Shown: positions 23,076 through 34,951 of the stretch, piece by piece
How positions within the stretch are numbered: position 1 is the stretch's first letter
How the letters are laid out: every line of letters starts with the position of its first letter
Assembly: GCA_022393335.1 (NCBI GenBank)
Contig: JAJEKB010000780.1
Coordinates: forward strand, 142,236-206,235
Direction of reading: 5' to 3'
Length of the DNA: 64,000 nucleotides
Origin: Macrotrachela quadricornifera
Taxonomy: Eukaryota; Rotifera; Eurotatoria; Philodinida; Philodinidae
Notes under the pieces: model-generated
The model's database searches: none
What the model was told of the DNA's origin: nothing
Seen by the model: only the letters and a program-made list of their open reading frames with translations
Program-made: the position numbers and the translations under genes

Positions 23076-25923
23076 TATTGATTGACGAAATTGTTTTTTA
23101 GAGTTAGAAAATAAATTTTTTTTTTCTGTACGAAATAAACTTAATAAATCGAATATGTATTTAATATTTGTAGTTTTAACGAAAAATGTTAACTAATCAG
23201 TGAGTAGTAATATTAAAATTAAAGTAACATCATCTTGATTGACTTTTTAATTAGAAAAAAGCTCCATTAACCTCTTTATCCCATTGAGGTTCTAAAAGAG
23301 CAAGTAATAAAATAACCACAGAAATAGAGTATTAGTTCATCCAATATGCCAATAGTATCGGCAGATCGATTGAACATTCTGTCCTTGGTATAGAGTACTT
23401 TGATTACTTCAATGAGGATGAATTAAAGAAGAGTGGTTGAACGACTTGAAAAATCCTATATTTTTTATCTGTTATCACAGATTTGAGTAGATAAAAGCGA
23501 GATCTATTCCATTCTATCTGACTTATATGGAAAGGAAGGTATTAATCGATGAAAAATATTTTAAAACGACACATATATTCTTGAGAAATATGTTTTAGAA
23601 ATTTTAATTTTTTCCAAACGATGGAAGGACATACTCTTTTTATCTATCGATAGCTCATAAAGTTTACTACAAAAATTGTTTTTTAAAGTTTTTAAATTCA
23701 ATGTTTCCGTATGCTTTTATAGTTGATCTACAAATGTTCATTGACGTGGACATAGAAGAGTAAAGGATTAAAATTAGATTTATTGTTCATTTTATACACA
23801 AATAGTGGCTTCTTTTAGACAACGTATTTTATGACACACCAGATTTGATTGAAATATTCTAACATTGCATTCTCCATCAATTTAGGTTTTTGAAATGCAT
23901 GAAAATACAAAGTTTTGTATGGTAGTTGAGTTCAACAATGAGAAAAATAGACAAAACGATTGTTTCACTTTCAATCTAAATAAATTGACAACAACATGGA
24001 TTAAGCATGTAATACTCAATTCATTTCTGATTTATTATATTCTTTTCAATCAAAAAAGAAATCACTTTTAAATATTTTTAAACATTGAATTTTGCATTAT
24101 TGTATGGAGTTAAAAGTGCCTCAAGTCTGATTTTCATAAGTCAAATATTGCCGATGTTGTTTGGCTTTTATCGCTTCTTGGTTCGAGAAAAAAAATTGAC
24201 AAGCGAAAGGTGAGACATTAGGAAGCTTTGGATAAAATACAAAGTCATTATACACGCACTATCCAAAAAATCTTTCAACAAGAATGTCAAGAACATGTAG
24301 ACTATGTGTCATAATTTTATCTGACAAAATAGAAAATTTTCGGCATTTTGTTTTCGAGATTATGCCTTCCGATGTTTTACTTCGTTGAGTTTTTGTTTGA
24401 TATTGATTGATTGATAGGCAATATTACTCTATTTGGTGTCTATTCTTGTTTATCGCTGACTGAGAATTAAATTATTTACTCAATCTAATGGTTATTTTTT
24501 AAACCATTTTTCACCGTTGCTTTATATAATATTAATAAGAACATCTTTGTTCTTCGCAGATATTTTTGAGAACGTCATGTATTTCAATATACATAATGGG
24601 GTGTTGTACAAATGCCATTCGATTCAGCAAGTTATCTAAATGTCATCATGTCTCTTATTACATTGTTGTTGGTTATGCTTTAATCTTTCATGATATAGTT
24701 CGAGAAACAATGAATATTCATTAATTTATGTGCGAGATTTGAATATATACACTATTTATCAGTTGATCTTTACATATCATCTATTTATAATCCTGATCCA
24801 TTCAAATAAAATACGATTGTAAATGAAGAGAAAATTATTTTTTGTAACTTTTAAAGTAAATTTTCTGTCGTCATTAGATGTCTTGCTATTTTTCTTATTG
24901 GTTCATATTTTAGATCATGCTAACATATGCTCATTGATCATGATCGTAGATCTTGAAAATGAATTCAGAAAAAATAATAGCTTCAATACTATAACTGAAT
25001 ATACATTTGAAAAAATTCACAATGAATATTATGAAATATATAACGTGCAAAAAAAAAAAGGACAAAACAAAAAGACAGTACATATGCCAATAAGTTGATA
25101 AATTTCAGTTGTACCATTTCATTTTTCAGGAAAATATCTCACTTTATGTTTGTTATGTATGTATTCAGTTCTTTTCTATTCCTATTAATTATATGTAATA
25201 TATTTTTTCTTGTCCTTAGTCATATTCAATGCATTTTGTATTTTAATTATTGTTTGTAGTAATTTATCATGTCAGATATTTATTTTATGCAAAGAAAAAA
25301 TGCCATCTATAATAATAAAAACTCATTTTACTACAAAATAACACGAGCGTTCTCAAGTTCATTATATTATCAGAATAATAATCCGATAATTAAATTTGAA
25401 CTATCTAGATACACTACATTCAGATATTTGTATATTTTCATAGGAGCTTAAATAATTTTTTCTTTGTAATATACATTAAAATTCTTTAAAAAAAACTCAC
25501 GTGTAATATCTATAATGTTTTGACATTTGCCAGTTAACATCTTGTTTTTCTCAAAAAGTAAGAATAAACTATAGATAGATTTTAACCAATAATTGTATTA
25601 AAAAATTTTATTTAACAGAAAAAAAATTAGTCTAGAATATAGAGTTAAGAAATGAATATTAGATAAAAAAAAGCACAAAACCAGAACTACAGATAGAAAA
25701 TTTGTTCGAAATATTAGAGTATAAATGAATAAAGATTAAATAATCATAATAATAATAATACAAAAAAAAAAAAGATATAGTAATTAATTATTAACAATAT
25801 ACAGAAATCAAGTATAACATATTACTATCATCTTTTTCTTTTTATCCATAAAAATAAAAATAAATACAAAAATGAAATTTTTAAACTGTTGATTTTCACA
25901 AGAGAATTATTTGCTTAATTTTT
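23076..25923. other. Gene-poor stretch, 2.8 kb
   Basis: No intact gene. Around 24200-24315 a plus-strand frame has exon-like composition but is broken by stops, possibly the remnant of a mobile element or gene. The 91-codon open frame at 24823-25098 has no recognised motif or splice context. Confidence 0.4.
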
Positions 25924-27230
25924 TTATCCTCCTGTTGCTGCTGGTAAGTTTTGTTGTATTGGTTGTTGTTGAGCTATAGCATGAGTAAAATCAATTGAAT
26001 ATTTAATATTATCTGATGAATCTTTTAATGTGCGTAAATATTGAAGTGTACTAATATGTTTTGCTTGTGTAATACCTAATGTTGAACACATAGATGCTAA
26101 ACCATCAATACGTGCTAGTTCAACACGTTTAAGTGCATCAGCTTTAGCTTGTTCACGTTTTAATTGTGCTTGTGCATCTGAAAAAGCAACGGATTGTGTT
26201 GCATTATTACGAAATTGATTTGCTAATATATCTGTTTGTTTTTTAACAAGAGCTTCTTGATTAAGATATTCTTCTCGTTCTTTTTCTAAATCCCGAACTA
26301 AACCAAGTAAACGTCGTTCCATAACACGTTCAGGTACATCAATATCTAAATTTAATAAATAGTATTTAAAAAAAAAATTTTTAATTTATTTACCATGTAA
26401 TTGAAGATATCGTACTTCAGCAAAAAAGCCTTTTTCTTCTTTTTTACAATTTTTATCACGTGATTTACAATCAGGAACACATCTTTCATGTATTGGACAT
26501 TGTGGACAATCTTTTTTGCAATTAGGAATGCAACAAGAACCACCTGAAAAATAAATAAATCTATTTTTTCTTTTCTTTTAAATAAATATCTTTTTACCTA
26601 ATTGACGTTTAACACCAAAATAAATTTCTCGCCAAATTTTTTCTCGATCATTGATAAAATCATCTGTATCAAAACGAGAACAAGTTGATATAATAGCTTC
26701 TTTCGCATTTGATACAATAATTGGTTCATAATATACATCATATGCTGTATGAAGTAATGGTAAATCTTCTTTTATTAAAAAAAATTGAAATGTAATCGTC
26801 TAAAAAATAAAAATATTTTACTTTACAAATAAAAAAAGTAATAATAATAAAATTATTTATTTCATTAATTTACCAAATGTACTTCTAAATTATCTGTTGT
26901 AAAAACGGATATCCGATTAAAATTGACATGATGTTGTGTAGCTTTAAATTTTTTAAAACTAAAATATTAATGAAAAATAAAAATTTAAATAAATATTTAA
27001 AAACAGTATTTTCTTTACTGATGATCGGGTCCAACTAAATATCGACCACCATCATAAACTCGATCAAGTTTAACACGACCTGTTGTATGTCGACGTAGAA
27101 AACCATAATCATAAAAATCAAGATAAGAAAATGAAATTGGTAAAAGGATAACAAGAAGTAATATGCCTATTCCACAACAAATAGCTGTTGGCCAAAACCA
27201 ACGAGGAACACTTCCATCATTATTCGCCAT
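25924..27230 (-). CDS. Membrane-anchored SPFH/band-7 domain protein with a one-base frameshift
   Basis: Five exons on the minus strand: 27019-27230, 26874-26958, 26599-26799, 26394-26543 and 25924-26345, about 355 residues if the frame is bridged. The N-terminal helix (PTAICCGIGILLLVILLPISF) is a membrane anchor. The SPFH signature follows (YDYGFLRR, VYDGGRYLVGP, then VHLTITFQFFL), with DDFINDREK, a coiled-coil helix rich in Glu/Lys/Gln/Ala, and a Gln/Pro-rich tail. SPFH proteins scaffold membrane microdomains. Oddities: exon 3 is one base short. A run of five T at 26638-26642 (A on the coding strand) would have to be six to join DREK to WREIYFGVKRQL and keep phase into exon 4; as read it runs into TAG at 26599-26601. 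Exon 4 also inserts a Cys-rich segment. The ATG at 27228-27230 lies 11 nt after an acceptor-like TTCTAG. Confidence 0.82.
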
Positions 27231-28320
27231 TTTATTTACCACTAGAACGAAAGAAAAGTGATTGAAGCTTCATAAGTATATGAATACATAAATATGGATG
27301 TAATCATAATATCATTTACTCAGGTAAGGAGAAAGAAGAAATAGAATACATAATAATTTAAAATTTTATTTTTTATCTTTCTTTTTTTTGTATGTAAAAA
27401 AGAATACAAAAAAAGGCAGTAAAAAAACAGTTTGAACAATTAGCAGAATTAGTTAATGAACCTCATTGACTATTGGAAATGTTAAAAGTTAGAAGAAGTA
27501 AAATGACCTATATATCATTTTTGTATACTCTTTATCAGCAAGGTCAATATGAATCAGATTCTCGATAGCAACCATGAATATACAAGACATATATGTAATA
27601 TAATTCAGCCAGTAAGGAGAGTCATAAAGAGAAGAAAATATTTTTTTTTATTCTTTCTTCGTAGTTTTTTTCTTTCTTGTGCATGTCAATTAGAAATCTA
27701 CTGGTGTCAAACTTTTCAATAGTTGTCATTAGTTGTCGATTAAATATTATCAATTAATAAACAAAAAATATTTCCTGTATCTTTTTATATTTTGTAGCAA
27801 TTTTGATATGCAAAAACAAATTAAGATTTTATATAACATAATATAAAGATTAATTCAAAGATAACATTATTATTTCTTCCATGAAGAATAAGAATCCATA
27901 AATCTATATCGTATTATTTGGTTTTTTTTCTTTTACTTTACAAAATTATTTCTTAACAGCGACACCTTACAACTGATAAAATAATATTTACTTTTTTTCA
28001 CTGTGGTTTCATTATCTCTAATACATTATATTATTCGAAACGAAAATTTTCTTTTTTCTAAAATAATATTAATAGATTTAATAAAGATTTAAATATACTC
28101 AAATTCATTTGCTTGAATTTTTTCAGTTAATTATATTTCGATTACTAGCTTTTATGTTCTTTAAAATACTTTCACTAAATATTCGTGTTCTTGAAAATAC
28201 TTTAAGTACGTTTAAAATATATTGCTGTATTCAACATGACAAAGCAAAAATTTACATTATATAGATATATATATATATATATGAAACTGTGAAACAATAT
28301 TGTGAACAAAGAAGAAAAAA
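27231..28320. other. Intergenic between divergent SPFH and FSP1-like genes
   Basis: About 1.1 kb, A/T-rich, with a TA microsatellite at 28265-28282 shortly before the FSP1-like ATG. Probably holds both promoters; no element recognised. Confidence 0.5.
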
Positions 28321-30479
28321 ATGGGTATTAGTGGATCGAAAGAAAATAATGAAAAAAAACCTGTTGTACTTGTTATTGGTGGTGGTTATGGTGGTATTCA
28401 ATGTGCTAAAATTTTAGATAAGACTAATGAATTTTTTGTGGTACTTATTGATCGAAAATCTTATTTTCTTCATAATGTAGCTACATTACGTGCTGCAGTA
28501 CAACGAGATTTTGCTCAAAAAATTGTTATACCATATGATCGATTACTCACTAATGGTTTGTATAACACATATTACTCATAATTTTACATAGATTTCCTTT
28601 AGAAAAGTATGTAAAAACTTCTAAAAGAATTTTCTAATAATAAATAGCAATCTTCATAGTTCTATATTAAATATAAAGTCTATTGTAATTTTTTTTAATA
28701 ATTCAGAAATATCTATAAATCTTGGATCCTCTCAGAAAAAATGCTCGTTTTGACTTATAACATATCCAAATATCCTCAAACTTTGACATCTAATCCTTTA
28801 TAATAAAGCAAATATCATCTTAAATTTTCATACCTTTCTGCCTGTGAACAAGAAAGTTGTAAAGATTAATATTTTGGAAAATATTTTTTTCGTTTCTCAG
28901 AAATACAAAGAATAAACATGGAGAAAAAGTGTGCTAGGAATAGTATTGAAATAACTATATATTTGAAGATTGACATGTGATAGGATTGTATTCAAGATAT
29001 TGCTAATGAATCCGAAATCAGTAATTGTTCATTACTGCAAATAAGGCCTAATCTTTTTTAGTTTTTGGTGATAGAAAAAGAAAATAAAAGGATTAGATGT
29101 CAATAAGCAAGGACGAGTAATTTTTTTGAGCAGATCTAACACTTTTGCATCATTCTGTATCTCAAAATGTTTCAATAAAAGTACATTTTACAAAGTCCGC
29201 TCTTATTGTGATCTAATCATAGAAATTCTTCAATTGGATTTAAAGAATTGAGAGAATGAAAATGAATAAACTATCTTTATTTGTAAATAATATTTTTTTT
29301 TGTTTCTTATAAACAATCAAACATTTTGCATAAGTTTCGATTTTTTGTAGGTTGTGTTGTACAAGCTGAAGTGATTTCTATTTCAAATGATAGTATTCAA
29401 ATTCATGGATATAATGAATCAATTCATTTTGATTATTTAGTCATAGCTACCGGTTCATCATATGCTTTTCCTGGTAAAGTAGCTGAAGTTGAATCATCAA
29501 AAACAATAGATCTATATAATAATCTTGAAGAAAAAATAAAAAAATCACAACAAATATTAATTATTGGTGGTGGAGCAGTTGGAGCTGAATTAGCTGCTGA
29601 AATTGCAACTGATTTTCCTGAAAAAGATATCACTCTTATACATAGTCAAGAAACATTATTACAACCAAATATTTATCAAGAAAAACTTTATATTCGTTTA
29701 CAAGAACAACTTGAAAAACTTAATATAAAAATAATATTAAATGATCGAATTAAAATAATAGATAATGTAAATAATCAACATTTAAATTATATAGAAGGAA
29801 ATCAAAGTTATATAACAGAAAATAATAAAATAAATATAACAGCTGATTTAACATTTTTATGTACTGGTGCACGTGTTAATAATAGAAGTTTATTAAATAG
29901 TTATTTAAAATCAAAAATAAATCCTCAAACAGGTCGAATTATTGTTAATAATTATTTACAAGTTGATGATTATGAAAATATATTTGCTATTGGTGATATT
30001 TGTGATAAAGAAGCAAAATTTGCTTTTATAGCACGTGAACAAGGAGATTATGTTGCAAAATTAATTCCATTAATTGAAAAGAAAAAACCTTATCCAAAAG
30101 AATATCAAAGTCGTTCAAATCCAGTTATACTTATATCAATTGGTCGAAATCAAGGTATTGGACAATTACCAAATAAAAGTGGAACAATTATTGGTTAGTT
30201 AAAAATTTAACAAAATCTTATTGATATTTTTTTTAATGTTTCTTCTTTTAATTTCTAGGTAATTTAATAACAAAACATCTTAAATCAAAAGATATGTTTA
30301 CATCACGTCAACGATCACAATTAAATTATAATTCTGATAAACAATTAGAAAATAAATCTGCATATTCAAATAAATCATATTCAATTCAATCGATATTATC
30401 ATTTACTGAAGAAGATGCACAAAATTTACTTAAAGGTTTACCATCAAAAGAACTTGAACCTGGTCAAAATTTTATTTAA
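28321..30479 (+). CDS. AIFM2: FSP1/AIFM2-like NAD(P)H oxidoreductase
   Basis: Three exons, 28321-28555, 29351-30193 and 30259-30479, encode 432 residues. A pyridine-nucleotide-disulfide oxidoreductase: the FAD-binding Rossmann motif VIGGGYGGIQ (residues ~18-27), VIATGSS (~112-118), the second NAD(P)H-binding glycine motif ILIIGGGAVGAELA (~155-168), and the C-terminal FAD-contact IFAIGDICD. The first residues MGISGSK fit an N-myristoylation site, as in human FSP1/AIFM2, which reduces ubiquinone at the plasma membrane and lipid droplets and suppresses lipid peroxidation. Human FSP1 is 373 residues; the extra length here is mainly a polar Ser/Gln/Asn stretch before the C-terminus. Intron 1 is 795 nt, against 65 nt for intron 2, and contains a diverged inverted repeat. 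Another AIF-family member is possible, but the myristoylation motif favours FSP1. Confidence 0.85.
28690..29205. repeat. Diverged inverted repeat in FSP1-like intron 1
   Basis: The clearest paired block is GACATCTAATCCTTT at 28787-28801, matched by its reverse complement around 29088-29103. Weaker matching continues outward (CTC..AAAAAAT.CTCGT..). It looks like an old foldback element, which would explain the unusually long intron. Limits are uncertain. Confidence 0.4.
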
Positions 30480-30523
30480 AAAAGAAAAACAATATTTTTT
30501 TAAAATTATCCTTTGTTTTTAAA

Positions 30524-31793
30524 TTAAAGAAATGATTCGACACAACGTTTTACTGTTGTTTCAAATTTTGCTTGATCTATATGAATACCAAGTTCACGTG
30601 ATAATTTACTACTATCTAATGCAGCATTATCAGGACGTTGTACATTTGTATTTGTTTCTATTCCTTGATCACGTTCAATATGATCAACAGGTAAATGAAA
30701 AAGAGTAGCTATAAGTAATGCCAATTGAAATTTTGTATATTTTTCTGTACCAGAAAAATGATATATACCATGAATTTCATTTCGATTCTTAAAAATATTT
30801 TATTTAATAATTTAAAAAAATAATAAAAATAAACTATACTTGTTTTATACGTTGTTCACATAATTGAAAACAAACTTCAGCAACATCACCAACATATGTT
30901 GGATAACGTGTTTGAACACTTTATAATTAAATTATAATGAATTATATTTTTAAGAAATTTTTAAATTATTTTATCATACTCATCCATTTTAACTCGAGAT
31001 TCAGTATTTTTTATGTTTTTGAATAGAATAGTAACTGCATTTTCATCTAATGTTTTAACTTCACCATAAAGTAATGGAACTCGAAGTATAACATGATCTA
31101 TAAAATAATTTCAATAGTTATCTTTTTTTGAATATTTATATATTCTAATAATTACTTTTGGATATTTTTTGTGTAACTAATTCTGCTTCGTATTTACTTT
31201 TACCATAAGCTTGAAGTGGATTAGGAGTATCATCTTCTTTATATGGTGGATTTTTTCCATCAAAAACATAATCAGTTGAAATAAGAATAAAGAATATATT
31301 TTCTTTAGCTAAATAATAAAATATCTCATTAATATTTATGTAAAATGAAATATTTTACCAGCTATTTCAGCTAAATTACGAGTTACTTCAACATTAAGAA
31401 ACATTGAACTTTTTGGATCTTTCATAAATGCATCAGGTTTACGTTCAGCAGCACAATGTACAATTGCATCTGGCTATATTAATAGAATTTATTCTCAAAG
31501 AAAGGAGAAAAAAAAAAACAAATTTTTGAAAATTTCTACCTTTATATCTCGAATAATTTTATTTGTTTCATCAAAATTAGTCAGATCACAACGAATTAAA
31601 TGATTTTTATTTGCTCGATTATATGCAAGTCCTACATAAGATTTAAAAACCAAATATTTTTTATTTTTATTTTCTATTGATATTAATCACCTGTAACATT
31701 CCATCCAGCATCTATAAATCGATTTGTTACTTGTCGACCTAATACACCAGAAGCACCAGTGACAAGAACAGTTTTATTTATATTCAAGCTCAT
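30524..31793 (-). CDS. MAT2B: Methionine adenosyltransferase 2 subunit beta (RmlD-type NAD(P) reductase fold)
   Basis: Seven exons on the minus strand: 31691-31793, 31540-31631, 31359-31473, 31156-31308, 30980-31097, 30840-30918 and 30524-30787, giving 307 residues, close to the ~334 of human MAT2B. An extended short-chain dehydrogenase fold: nucleotide-binding [10 protein letters not shown] at residues ~10-19, HCAAERKPD, the STDYVFDG motif typical of RmlD/MAT2B, and the active-site pair Y..K in YGKSK (~139-143). MAT2B regulates the S-adenosylmethionine synthetase MAT2A. The ATG is directly preceded by a CTTTTTAG acceptor, so the start codon begins an exon. PEX13 lies upstream on the same strand, only 127 nt away. 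The gene is tail-to-tail with the FSP1-like gene (44 nt apart). Confidence 0.93.
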
Positions 31794-31920
31794 CTAAAAA
31801 GTAGATCATTTGACACAAACAAAAAAAAACTGGACAGTATTAAGACATAAATCAAATCACGGGACAAAATTAACATGTAATCATAACAAAAAAGGTACAA
31901 GACACAAGAATAATTTAAAA
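31794..31920 (-). promoter_or_regulatory. Short PEX13-MAT2B spacer with splice acceptor at the MAT2B ATG
   Basis: Only 127 nt lie between the PEX13 stop and the MAT2B start. Read on the minus strand, the spacer ends in TACTTTTTAG abutting ATG and contains no AATAAA. This is the arrangement of a trans-spliced downstream operon gene. A 5'UTR intron reaching back into or past PEX13 is the alternative. Confidence 0.5.
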
Positions 31921-33910
31921 TCAAGATAATGTTGGTTGTTCGTTTCTATTAGACGTTGATGTCGAAGTGTTTGTAATAGTAGAAGAAGGTGGAGGTGGTG
32001 GAGGAGGAGCAGCAGCAGCAGCTGACTAAAAATATAATAGAATAAAGTAAAGAAACAAAAGAAAAAAAACAAATATTATTTTAATTTACTGTGGCATTGA
32101 AAGGTGTCTGAGGATGAAGAGTTATACTAGAATTTGTTTGTTGTCGAACTGGTTGAACATAATTAGCTGGTATTAGACCTGTATGAATACGATCAATAGT
32201 GCCCAAAAACCAATGTGAAGTTGTTGATTGTAAACCTAAAAAATAGAAAATTTCGGCTTTTACTCTATTATTCAAGAATTCGATTGTGAACATTTTTTCT
32301 CAATTAGAATCATTAATAATCTTTGCACATAACAAAAAAAATAACATAAACGTACGAAAAAATTTAGTGAGTGATTCGGTGGTTTCGACTGTGCGATATG
32401 TTTCATTATTTAATGACTCTCTACTAATTGATCAAGAGACTAAAACTCTGAGTAACATAAAAATAGATAATCATTTTCATTTTCAGTTTATTTTCATATA
32501 TAAATTCACACAATAGAATTTCAATATACAGAGTATTTTTTATCTTTTAATGATCTGAATAAGATTTTTTCGTCAATTAATAACTCTTTTTCTTTTCATA
32601 TTACCTATATAGGCATCTAATATAAACAGATTCTATTCTAGCATCACACTAGTGACACTGTCAAAAGTAATAATAAATAATTATCATTTTTAGTTTTTCT
32701 TTAGATATGTAATACTTAGGCTCTTGGGGGTTATAACCCATCATTTTTCAAAAATATTATTTTTAGAGATTTTTCTTCCCATTGATGACGGTAAGTAGGT
32801 GTGGGTGAGGATAAATGTGAAAGTAGTTTTATTTTGATACAACAAAGTGTAGAAAAAAATTCTAAAAATAATATTTTTGAAAAATGATGGGTTATATCCT
32901 ACAAGATCCAATATTTATTATGTTAGATTCTTATTAAAAACGTACCAACAGGTGCTAAATATATAGTTGTTCCTCGTGTAAACGATAATTCATCTGGATT
33001 TCTAGCCACATAATCATAAAGTGCTACAACTCGTGCTTGATTTGTATCTTGTTCTAACCAATTATTAGCAACTAAATATATAAAAATAAATGCAATAAAT
33101 TTATAATAAAAATATTTCAAATAAACCTTGTCTTTTTTTAATAATAGAATTAATAAATTTTAACATTAACATTGGTGTACCAAATGAAACAATAAAAAAT
33201 AAAGCAACAAGTAAACCTGATGATGATGTTGTTTGTCCATTTGTATTTGTCGTAGTCTGTTGTAAACTATTATAAATAGCTGACCATGTTTCTTCTGTAT
33301 TTCCATGTGTTGATTGTCTTAAATGAAGAAAACGTAATAAGCGATGATAAATATATTTTAAAAATCTCCATAATAAAACAAGTGGATAAAGAGTTGTCAA
33401 TTCACTTCGTATTCTGGTAAAATGATCAACTACATCAGTTACAGCACGAAATGATGAATAAACACTTGTAAATGTTGATTCAAGCATTAATGATATTGAA
33501 CGAAACGCATGTATAATAGATTCAATTGATGAAAATGCTGAACGGGATTCATCCATAGCTAATTGAGCAAAATTACTAACTGGCATATTTGATTGTGTAC
33601 CGTATGGTGATAAACGATAATTATTATAAAAACCTCCAGTTTGATATGAATTTAATGAATAAGGATTTAAATAATTTGTTGGAGGATAAAGACCAAGTTG
33701 TTGTTGAACCACTCGAGGAGGAGGTGGAGGCACTACACCTTGTGGCCGTCTAAAATTAATGAAGAAATTTATCAAAAAATCTTTAATTTAGAAGAAGACA
33801 TACACATGTTCAATGGTTGGTATCAAACCTGGGTTCATTGTGTTAAGTGAAGATGATATTGGTTGATTTGACATTGGTAATGATGTTTCCCAAGGTTTAG
33901 GAGCAGCCAT
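31921..33910 (-). CDS. PEX13: Peroxisomal membrane protein PEX13
   Basis: Five exons on the minus strand: 33804-33910, 33127-33749, 32946-33071, 32090-32235 and 31921-32025, giving 368 residues. PEX13 is the peroxisomal docking-complex protein that binds PEX14 and the import receptor PEX5. Seen here: MAAPKPWE start, a Pro/Gly/Tyr/Asn-rich N-terminal region, a hydrophobic central part (WRFLKYIYHRLLRFLHL and LLVALFFIVSFGTPMLMLKF), then an SH3 domain split by an intron (ARVVALYDYVARNPDELSF, TIYLAP, then WFLGTIDRIHTGLIPANYV). The tail is Ala/Pro/Ser/Thr-rich. The ATG follows directly on a TTCTTTCAG acceptor, so a 5'UTR intron or spliced leader is likely. The intron within the SH3 domain (32236-32945) is 710 nt because it holds a MITE. 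Confidence 0.94.
32719..32909. mobile_element. 191-bp MITE in the PEX13 SH3 intron
   Basis: Terminal inverted repeats of about 55-60 nt (left 32719-32777, right 32850-32909). They share a near-identical core of ATAACCCATCATTTTTCAAA plus ATATTATTTTTAGA, with ends GGCTCTTG and GGATCTTG. Flanks are AATACTTA (32711-32718) and AATATTTA (32910-32917), an 8-bp target duplication with one mismatch. An 8-bp duplication is typical of hAT-class insertion. No coding capacity. Confidence 0.8.
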
Positions 33911-34730
33911 CTGAAAGAAAAGCAAAAGACGAAATATTTTTATGTACTTTAAATCTTTCAATGATAAAAGAAGAAATCATCTATAACATAGCCTAGGTTT
34001 CTAAGAAAATGAATCATCAATTACATTATGTTTTCTTTTTAATATACAAAGTTTTAATTTTTTTCTGATATTATTAATAAAAATATTATTAAAAAAACTT
34101 TAAATTAAAATAATTTTTAATTCGAATTTTATTATTCAAGCGACATCTTTAATAAATCTTATTCTATTGGTCTGTTATTTTCACTTATTTTGCTTATGTT
34201 ATGTATGGAAAAAGAAATCAAAAATATGTGTTTTGAGATAATAATTATAAACAATAATCTTTCTTTTTTTTATTTCATTTAGATTGTATATTCAATGTTG
34301 TTATATTGGAAATTAAACTGCTTCTACAATCAAATTATAACAATGAAAGATAAAGATGCACGTTATTGTAAGTATTTAGTAGTCCAAAGTTTTTGTTTTT
34401 CTTCCATTCAAAGAGAAAATAATTATTCGATATAGTATCAAAGACTAATAAGAATATTAATTTGATTTTATATGATTAAAATATACTATTGAATGATATT
34501 CCTATAGTAAATATTTCACTTTATTCTTACTATTATTATTCAGTCTTTCAACAATATATAATATCAGCTATAAGATTTCACATACATTTAACCAGATCAT
34601 CTTCTTTTCATTTTAGTATGTAAATATATTACAGATCATGAGAATTGATGTAAACATTTTCTCGTTTATAATAAAAAACAATTCGATGATTTGTACGTTA
34701 ATATTCATTAATTACAGATTAAATCCATTG
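33911..34730. other. Intergenic upstream of PEX13
   Basis: A/T-rich, no coding signal. Contains the acceptor directly before the PEX13 ATG (33911-33919 on the minus strand). Confidence 0.5.
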
Positions 34731-34738
34731 AGTAGGTC

Positions 34739-34951
34739 CAGGGGTGGCGCGAGTCGACCAACATTGGGGGGTGTAGCGAATTTTTTTGAAAGAGAAGGTC
34801 GAGTTTTACAAGTTTTTGGGGGGGGGTGTAACATTAGTTTTGCTAATAAAACGCAAGGAAATTATCGATTTCATGTAGGAGAAAACGAAAATTTTTAATG
34901 ATTGGGGGGGGTGTTACACCCCCGTCACCCCCCCCGATCGCGCCACCCCTG
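34739..34951. mobile_element. 213-bp non-autonomous hAT-type MITE with perfect 8-bp target duplication
   Basis: Perfect 14-bp terminal inverted repeats CAGGGGTGGCGCGA at both ends, flanked by an identical 8-bp direct repeat AGTAGGTC (34731-34738 and 34952-34959). A CAGGG-type end with an 8-bp duplication is diagnostic of hAT-superfamily insertion. The interior contrasts with its surroundings: runs of seven to nine G or C and several GGGGGGTGT-type words, arranged partly as inverted subterminal repeats. The plus-strand open frame across it is not a gene. Confidence 0.92.

Noticed and set aside
24200..24315. Exon-like fragment with stops (KIQSHYTRTIQKIFQQ core)
   Set aside because: Might be a decayed transposon or gene, but too short and broken to identify, so no feature was called.
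32286..32516. 76-codon plus-strand open frame
   Set aside because: Antisense within the long PEX13 intron; composition is noncoding and no motif is present.
34638..34898. 86-codon plus-strand open frame across poly-G sequence
   Set aside because: It spans the left boundary of the hAT-type MITE; the poly-Gly stretch is a by-product of its G runs.
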